A DNA stretch of 38,577 nt from Pseudomonas fluorescens. GTDB taxonomy: Bacteria > Pseudomonadota > Gammaproteobacteria > Pseudomonadales > Pseudomonadaceae. The stretch's first letter is position 1. Each line of letters starts with the position of its first letter. Position numbers and translations under genes: made by a program. Shown one piece after another: positions 33,171-38,577 of this stretch. The stretch spans positions 1 to 38,577 of the forward strand of contig NZ_VCNJ01000016.1 in NCBI RefSeq assembly GCF_005938625.1, given 5' to 3'. A model generated the notes under the pieces. That model made no database searches, had not been told where the DNA came from, and worked only from the letters and a program-made list of their open reading frames with translations.

Positions 33171-33869
33171 TTACTTTAAGTTGAGTTTCTCTTTCAAGCT
33201 TTGAGTGACCTGCACTTTATTATTCAGGAACTCATTCAAGCCTTTTGCACGAAGATTGCAGGCATCGCAATCGGAGCAACCAACGCCTTTGATGCCGTTG
33301 TAGCAAGTCAAAGTTTCTTCGCGAACCAGTTCCAGTTGATTGTGGTAATCAGCCAAGGCCCAGGTCTCTGCCTTGTTCAGCCACATCAATGGCGTATCCA
33401 GTTTCAGCTTGTAATCCATGCCTAATTCAAGAGCTTTATTCAAGGCCTTGACGAATTCATCCCGGCAATCGGGATAGCCCGAGAAATCGGTTTCACAAAC
33501 GCCGGTAATGACCGTTTTGGCCTGGACTTGATAGGCATAGATAGAAGCCAGGGTCAGAAACAGAATGTTCCGCCCTGGAACGAAGGTGCTTGGCAGGCTC
33601 TCGCCAGAGCTATTCACGGTCGGCACCGGAATGTTATCGCGGGTCAGGCTGCTGATGGCCAGCTCATTGAGCAAGGACACATCCAGCGTTTTATGCACGG
33701 TCACACCGAGCTTTTTCGACAGCTGCTGCGCCACTTCAATTTCTGCGTGATGACGCTGACCATAGTCGAACGTGATGCAGTGGACTTCATCGTAGTGGGT
33801 CAGGGCGTGGATCAAGCACGTGGTGGAGTCCTGCCCGCCGCTGAATACGATAACTGCTTTGTTGGTCAT
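33171..33869 (-). CDS. queC: 7-cyano-7-deazaguanine synthase QueC (enterobacterial type)
   Basis: 232 residues. The ATP-pyrophosphatase P-loop is [11 protein letters not shown], followed by [30 protein letters not shown] and [22 protein letters not shown]. The zinc site [19 protein letters not shown] has the C-x8-C-x2-C-x2-C spacing. It converts 7-carboxy-7-deazaguanine to preQ0 in queuosine synthesis. It resembles E. coli QueC more than the queC usually found next to queE and tol-pal in Pseudomonas, so it is probably a second copy. AGGAAGCATAACC precedes the ATG. Confidence 0.95.
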   Translation of the reverse strand: MTNKAVIVFSGGQDSTTCLIHALTHYDEVHCITFDYGQRHHAEIEVAQQLSKKLGVTVHKTLDVSLLNELAISSLTRDNIPVPTVNSSGESLPSTFVPGRNILFLTLASIYAYQVQAKTVITGVCETDFSGYPDCRDEFVKALNKALELGMDYKLKLDTPLMWLNKAETWALADYHNQLELVREETLTCYNGIKGVGCSDCDACNLRAKGLNEFLNNKVQVTQSLKEKLNLK

Positions 33870-34240
33870 GGTTATGCTTCCTGCATTGAGGTCTTGAGGG
33901 CAAAGGGGGAGATGATACTCGAAATAGGGATGGAGTTCGGTGCAGAGTCCAGATGCGCGCGTGAGTCCGTGAGCGGCTATCTTGAGGTGGAGTGAGGCCA
34001 GTCCCCGAGGACTTCCTCTCCTTGCAGGTGCTCAAAGGTGCAAACGCTAGATCGCAGTTAGCGCGTCCGTGGCGGATGCTCACGCGGGACGAAGTTGCGC
34101 AATGGTTCGATGTAGCTGACAGGCCGCCCGGCGGCCAGGAACATTGGGAAGCGCTTAGGCCTAGGCAGCTTTGATGGAATATAAATATGAAACGCTTCAC
34201 CAAAATTTTAGGTTGGGAGCAATGTGATCTTATCCCTCTG
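33870..34240. other. queC upstream region with a doubtful 60-codon ORF
   Basis: Next to queC a TATCAT (33912-33917 on the minus strand) may be its -10. On the plus strand 33992-34174 has an open frame of 60 codons starting with GTG ([16 protein letters not shown]...), without a ribosome-binding site or family I can name; it may be a gene remnant. The sequence drops in GC towards 34200. Confidence 0.4.
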
Positions 34241-34642
34241 CTAAAACTGGGGAAGATCAATTTTGTTTCTACTGAGAATTAATGACATTTTCTCTATGAA
34301 CTTCGCCGGTAGATCAGTTGGTGCGCCATACAAATCAACTATCCCGACCTCGACTGCGCTATCCACAATCTGACATAAATCGTCAATATCTTGTGGTGGT
34401 ATCGATTGAGTAAGGTCTGATGGCATATCATCGCCCCTCCCATTAAGTGGCAACAAGGCGCCATTTTTCTCCCATTCACCTAGGTTATGGGTTTCAGGGT
34501 AATTATTCAGATGTTCTATCAAATCATTGATGGCGCAGTGCTGAAAAGACTTGGCTGTGCAATAAGTCTGCAAAAGTTTTGACGCATAAAGTTGTAAGTC
34601 GCTCGGGGAGAACATGGAAAGTTCGCTTGAAATCTCTTGCAT
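34241..34642 (-). CDS. Unknown protein in Rhs/immunity region
   Basis: 133 residues, soluble, mildly acidic. Begins MQEISSELSMFSPSDLQLYA; no motif recognised. GGAGGG is 8 bases before the ATG at 34642. It is low in GC, like the neighbouring immunity-type gene. It lies 115 bp downstream of that gene on the same strand. It may be an orphan immunity protein left from an earlier toxin module, which is a common arrangement behind rhs genes. Confidence 0.65.
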   Translation of the reverse strand: MQEISSELSMFSPSDLQLYASKLLQTYCTAKSFQHCAINDLIEHLNNYPETHNLGEWEKNGALLPLNGRGDDMPSDLTQSIPPQDIDDLCQIVDSAVEVGIVDLYGAPTDLPAKFIEKMSLILSRNKIDLPQF

Positions 34643-34757
34643 CAATATTTCCCTCCGCAGTCTTTGAAAAAACTCAAGACCGTTCCCATTGTAAGAAAAA
34701 ATCTAGTTTCGCGACTACTCGCGCGCTTTCAGAAACCAACTATTGGTAAATGGCTTC

Positions 34758-35309
34758 TTAAGGCTCGGAGCTTAAAGAGTTTGACTCCTTAATTTTACTG
34801 CTCGATATTTTTGGGACGGCAAAAATCCTAACAATTTCATCTTTGGATGCGGAGTCATAAAATCTACTTTCATGAAGGTCAAAAACAGTCTCAAAACCTA
34901 ACATATTAAAGATCTTTTTTACTTCTTTCATTTCTCGTGACACTGCTTTTCTTTTTTTTACACGTATCTTATCCACAAACCCGTTTGAAGCCGGCCCTGG
35001 ATAAACAAAAATATTTGGAATAATGACATCGCCCACATCCAGCCCATCAAAATCGGTGAAAGTAATGGCGTAGAAATCTGGCTTGTCTGTTGGTCCCATT
35101 ATTTTTATAGAATTCATTAAAAATATAGCGGTGCTCACTAGGAGTTCCGAAACTTTATCGTTATTCATTTCCTCTTTTAAAAAATCCAATCGGCTGTATC
35201 TGGATACGATCGGTATCTCTTCGAAACTTTCGTAGCTTTCAAAGAATACGTTCATATTGTTGTACGGTTCTTTACTTATGATTTTGTTATAAAATTCAAC
35301 CAGCTTCAT
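34758..35309 (-). CDS. Probable immunity protein to the Rhs toxin
   Basis: 183 residues, soluble, with no signal peptide. Begins MKLVEFYNKIISKEPYNNMN. Its ATG abuts the stop codon of the Rhs gene (TAA then ATG with no gap), so translation is coupled, the standard place for a cognate immunity gene. It is markedly AT-rich compared with the rhs core. No family name is assigned from the sequence; the function is inferred from position. Confidence 0.75.
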   Translation of the reverse strand: MKLVEFYNKIISKEPYNNMNVFFESYESFEEIPIVSRYSRLDFLKEEMNNDKVSELLVSTAIFLMNSIKIMGPTDKPDFYAITFTDFDGLDVGDVIIPNIFVYPGPASNGFVDKIRVKKRKAVSREMKEVKKIFNMLGFETVFDLHESRFYDSASKDEIVRIFAVPKISSSKIKESNSLSSEP

Positions 35310-38300
35310 TTAAGGAATACTCCATCCATGATCGTTTAGCCATTCTTTTGTTTTCTTGGAAAAAGTCACGTCCCCTTTTCCTTTATCATGTATTGACCCA
35401 TCAAGATTGTATCCGGACCCGCACTTGCAGTGTGCATGCCATTGGCTGCTAGGTACACTCTGTTCAGGCTCGTCAATTCGAGTAATCTCCGCAGGTGCTT
35501 GGCCTCTTCTAACCTTTGATTGAGCCTGTTTGGGTGTGCCTCCAGATTGAGAGCCTTTTTTAGCCAATCCTAATGGATCGACCCAGTTCGAAGGATTCGG
35601 AGCGTACTCGAAGAGGTTCAACCCTCCTGCGTAGCCAATCGGGTCTTGGCTGATAAAACGACCTACGCTTGGATCGTAATAACGATACCGGTTGTAATGC
35701 AGCCCCGTCTCATGATCGTGATACTGCCCCTGGAACCGTATCGGGTTCATCACGCCATGCTGCCGCGCCCACTCCGAGCGCTGCTCCGTCACCTGTCCCC
35801 ACGCCTTGTATTGCGCGGTCCAGGCCAGGTTGCCTTGGGAATCCGTCAATTCCTGCGGCGTGCCGAGGTGATCACACTGATACCAGGCCAGCGCATCAAA
35901 CGGTAATGCCGTTGCCTTGTGATTCCACACTGGATCTTCATCAAGGCTGTATTCACCGCTGTAATCCGGCAGCCCAATCAGATCAATTGGCGCATGCCGC
36001 ACAGCCTGTGCAACAGGGACAAAAGTGCCCGGTTCGAAGACGTAGTGCACCGTGCGGCCGGGCTCGCCATCGCTTTGTGCCGGGCTGCTTTCCCAAGCGA
36101 GGTTGTCGCCATCCCAGCCGTACAAGGTGAAGCCGCAGCCGAGTTCGCGCTGTTTGCGCGCGTGCTCGTTTCTGTTCCAGAGAGAGCCTGCTTCTGGACG
36201 CTGTTTGTAGTGCGCGCGGGAGTTTTTGTGCAGGCGGCGTCCCAGTGCGTCGTAGGCGAATTCGACGGACAGGCGCGGGTCTTCGAAATGCACCAGTCGA
36301 TCAAACAAATCCCACTGTAGGTCGCTGCGTTGGCCGTTGTGCCAGCGCTGGATCTGGTTGCCGCGTTCGTCGTAGTCGTAGTGGGTGCCGGCGTATTCGC
36401 GCAGCAGGTTGTCGACCAGTTTGCTGCGCGGTGGGGTCAGGTCCAGTGGGCGGCGAATTTCTGTCGCCTTGTCGTCGAGCAGGTTGCCGGCCGGGTCGAA
36501 GGCGAAGGTTTCCACGCCTTGACGTGTGGTGGCGCTGAGCAGTCGGCCGACCGGATCGTAGCGATAGGCGAGCGGGCCGCGGCGGCTGTCGTGGATGTCG
36601 GTCAGTTGGCCGGCGGCGTCATAGCTGTACTCGCGTTTGAGCAGCGTAGATTTGTCGTCGCTGCGTCCCAGCAGTTGTTCTTGCAAACGGCCGGCCGGGT
36701 CCCAGCTTTGGGTTTGCAGCAGGTGGTTGCCTTGATGGCGGGCGACTTCGCGGTGCAGGTCGTCACGCTCGTAGCCGATTAGTTCGTGTTCATCGAGGCG
36801 CAGGCCGAGCAGGTGACCGCTGCCGTACGTCAGCCAGCTGACGCGGTGGCCGTCGGGGCGAACGCTGGCGACTCTTTGGTTGAGCACGTCGTACTCGTGC
36901 TGCCAGATCGCGACGGTGGGCTTTTCCAGGCCGAGGTAATGCTGGTGCTCACGCAGCAGATTGCCGGCCGGGTCGTGGAACCATTGCAGGCGACTGTCGG
37001 CGTTGTCGGCCAGCACCAGGTTGCCGTTGCCATCGTAAGCGAAAGTCTCGCTTTGCGATTGGTCGCCCAAGGTGGCGCGACGTTCGGTCAAACGGCCCAT
37101 CGGGTCGAAGCTCAGCGAGATGACGCGCTCGCCATTGACCGATTGGGCGAGGCGTCCGGTGAGCGGGTCGTACTGATAGCGCGTGCTGCGCCCATCAAAG
37201 CCGCGCTCTTCGAGCAGGCGTCCGACCGGATCGTAGTGGAAGTGCGCACGTTGTTCGTTTTCGTTTTCCAGCGCCGTTAACCGTCCGAGACGGTCCCAGC
37301 GATAGCGCAGGGTTTGTTCGGCGGCATCGATGCGTTCGGCGATCAGACCGGCGGCGCTGTAGCTCCAGGTGGTGCAGCGATCGAGTCCATCAACGTGCGC
37401 CAACAGCCGACCTTCGGCATCACGCTCGAAACGCTCTTCGGTCTTGTCCGGGTGCTTGATCAGCACCGGTTGGCCGGCCTTGTATTGGTATTCGGTGGCG
37501 TTGCCGGCAGCGTCGGTGAAGCAGATCATCTGCCCGAATTCGTTGTACTCCCAGGCGCTGGTTTTGCCCGAGCAATCGACGTACTCGACCAGTTGCCCGG
37601 CGTCGTTGTAGTCGAGGGTTTTTTCGTTGCCGTTGGCGTCCTTGATCGCGGTGGGCTGGCCGGATTTGTTGTAGGCGTATTCGGTTTTGTTGCCGAGCGG
37701 ATCCAGCGCTTCGACCAGGTTGCCTTGGTCGTCATAGGCGCGCTGCCATTGCCCGCCCTCGGCATCGCTGATCTTGATCAGCAGGTCCTGATCGTCGTAG
37801 GCGTAGTGCATCACCGTGTGATCGGCGCGGATGTGTTCGAGCAGGTTGCTGCGCTCATCGTAGCTGTAGCGATCGGTGCTGCCGTCGGGATTGACGCGGC
37901 GCACGATATTCTTGGCCTCGTCGCGGAAGAACCACTCTGAGCGCTCATCCGCGTAGCGAATTCGGTAGGTATAGCCAAGGATGTCGTAGTAGTGCCAGGT
38001 CTCGTTGCCGAGGGCGTCAGTGACGTAGGTCAGACGGATGTTTTCATCCCACTCCAGGCGCGTGTCGAAACTGCCGTCGTCGGCCCATTCGCGGATGGCT
38101 TTGGCCTTGGCGCTTGAACCGTCCCACTGCAGATTCATGCCGCGCCCGGTGCGGTCGGTGTAGCGGGTGATCAGGTGATGCTCGAACTGATACGACCAGA
38201 CGGCGCCGTTCTCGTCCTGCGCCTGAATCAGGTCGCCATAGGCGTCGTACTGATAGGCGCAGAGCTGGCGCAGCGGTTCGCCGTCAACGATCTGCCAGAG

Positions 38301-38577
38301 GCCGATAAACCGGCCGTGCTCGTCGATCATCGTGCCGAGGTGCAAATGGACTTTGGTGAAGTCGTTTTCCTGATAAGTGATCAGGTCGGAGAGCAGCGAG
38401 TGTTCGCCATGACGATGCTCGTAATGCAGCATCATCCCGGCGCCGTTGCGCAGCGAGATATTGCTCAGCACAAAGCGCTGGCCACGGCGGACGTAGGTTT
38501 CTTTGCGTTCGAAACCACGGCACAGCAAAAGCTGATCTTCGCTGTTGCGGACCAGGGTGATGTTTTCGATGGCGTCG
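35310..38577 (-). CDS. Rhs/YD-repeat polymorphic toxin (5' truncated)
   Basis: About 1,088 residues are visible; the frame is open through the window edge, so the N-terminus is missing. Dozens of YD repeats (YDPVGRLLSAT, YDPLTGRLAQS, YDDQGNLVEALD) form the Rhs cocoon. The core ends with RYYDPSVGRFISQDPIGYAG and WVDPLGLAKK, whose DPxGL is the self-cleavage motif. The last ~80 residues are the variable toxin: RRGQAPAEITRIDEPE, then WHAHCKCGSGYNLDGSIHD and FSKKTKEWLNDHGW. This short tail resembles domains labelled polymorphic toxin type 24, a probable nuclease; low certainty. An immunity gene follows directly. Delivery probably by type VI secretion. Confidence 0.93.
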   Translation of the reverse strand, partial: DAIENITLVRNSEDQLLLCRGFERKETYVRRGQRFVLSNISLRNGAGMMLHYEHRHGEHSLLSDLITYQENDFTKVHLHLGTMIDEHGRFIGLWQIVDGEPLRQLCAYQYDAYGDLIQAQDENGAVWSYQFEHHLITRYTDRTGRGMNLQWDGSSAKAKAIREWADDGSFDTRLEWDENIRLTYVTDALGNETWHYYDILGYTYRIRYADERSEWFFRDEAKNIVRRVNPDGSTDRYSYDERSNLLEHIRADHTVMHYAYDDQDLLIKISDAEGGQWQRAYDDQGNLVEALDPLGNKTEYAYNKSGQPTAIKDANGNEKTLDYNDAGQLVEYVDCSGKTSAWEYNEFGQMICFTDAAGNATEYQYKAGQPVLIKHPDKTEERFERDAEGRLLAHVDGLDRCTTWSYSAAGLIAERIDAAEQTLRYRWDRLGRLTALENENEQRAHFHYDPVGRLLEERGFDGRSTRYQYDPLTGRLAQSVNGERVISLSFDPMGRLTERRATLGDQSQSETFAYDGNGNLVLADNADSRLQWFHDPAGNLLREHQHYLGLEKPTVAIWQHEYDVLNQRVASVRPDGHRVSWLTYGSGHLLGLRLDEHELIGYERDDLHREVARHQGNHLLQTQSWDPAGRLQEQLLGRSDDKSTLLKREYSYDAAGQLTDIHDSRRGPLAYRYDPVGRLLSATTRQGVETFAFDPAGNLLDDKATEIRRPLDLTPPRSKLVDNLLREYAGTHYDYDERGNQIQRWHNGQRSDLQWDLFDRLVHFEDPRLSVEFAYDALGRRLHKNSRAHYKQRPEAGSLWNRNEHARKQRELGCGFTLYGWDGDNLAWESSPAQSDGEPGRTVHYVFEPGTFVPVAQAVRHAPIDLIGLPDYSGEYSLDEDPVWNHKATALPFDALAWYQCDHLGTPQELTDSQGNLAWTAQYKAWGQVTEQRSEWARQHGVMNPIRFQGQYHDHETGLHYNRYRYYDPSVGRFISQDPIGYAGGLNLFEYAPNPSNWVDPLGLAKKGSQSGGTPKQAQSKVRRGQAPAEITRIDEPEQSVPSSQWHAHCKCGSGYNLDGSIHDKGKGDVTFSKKTKEWLNDHGWSIP

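Noticed and set aside
33171..33869. QueC as QatC of a QatABCD-type defence system
   Set aside because: The protein has the complete canonical QueC motifs, and no QatA ATPase, QatB or TatD-like QatD gene is adjacent.
33870..34000. preQ1 riboswitch before queC or the VUT gene
   Set aside because: No preQ1-I type hairpin plus A-rich tail near a ribosome-binding site was found in either leader.

Overview
The window looks like chromosomal DNA of a Pseudomonas of the P. fluorescens group. The coding sequence is GC-rich, four families of short extragenic palindromes typical of this group are scattered between genes, and several gene blocks follow the order I recall from P. aeruginosa: recQ / slyA-like / fimV-like / plpD, then trkH / nitroreductase / cpxS-spy-cpxR / yciI-yciB / PHP / yciO / scpAB / rluB. 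Species assignment is inference.

Layout. 0-1.2 kb (minus): the start of an unidentified gene behind a perfect palindrome, a YbaN-type membrane protein and a YecA/YgfB-type protein. 1.5-9.1 kb: recQ helicase, a SlyA/MarR regulator with a SlyA-box in its own promoter, a LysM-less FimV paralogue, the type Vd patatin autotransporter plpD (convergent), and a SelW-like thioredoxin-fold protein. 9.1-15.6 kb: an EamA exporter with an AraC regulator, an LpxH-like phosphoesterase, an HD-domain/DUF962 pair, a second AraC regulator and trkH. 15.7-20.9 kb: nitroreductase, Cpx-like two-component system with a Spy-like periplasmic protein, a coiled-coil membrane protein, YciI and YciB. 20.9-26 kb (plus): PHP phosphatase, YciO, ScpA, ScpB, DUF1289 and RluB.

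From 26.2 kb the content is more accessory. A 45-residue acidic peptide gene with a strong ribosome-binding site is followed, across an intergenic hairpin, by an M29-like metalloprotein; this pair has the layout of a precursor peptide plus processing or tailoring enzyme and is my best candidate for an undescribed system. Next comes an aromatic amino acid permease (aroP-like) whose 600-bp upstream region holds a TyrR/PhhR-type box, two overlapping small ORFs, a good sigma-70 promoter and a Trp-containing 20-codon leader ORF. Then follows a serine hydroxymethyltransferase-like enzyme that keeps the PLP lysine but has lost several substrate-site residues. It is divergent from an HTH regulator translationally overlapped with a VUT-family (queuosine-precursor-transporter-like) membrane protein, and convergent to these is a QueC of the enterobacterial type.

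The window closes with an AT-rich patch holding a likely immunity gene and one more unknown gene, downstream of a large Rhs/YD-repeat polymorphic toxin that runs off the end.

No CRISPR array, tRNA, rRNA, transposase or integrase was seen.
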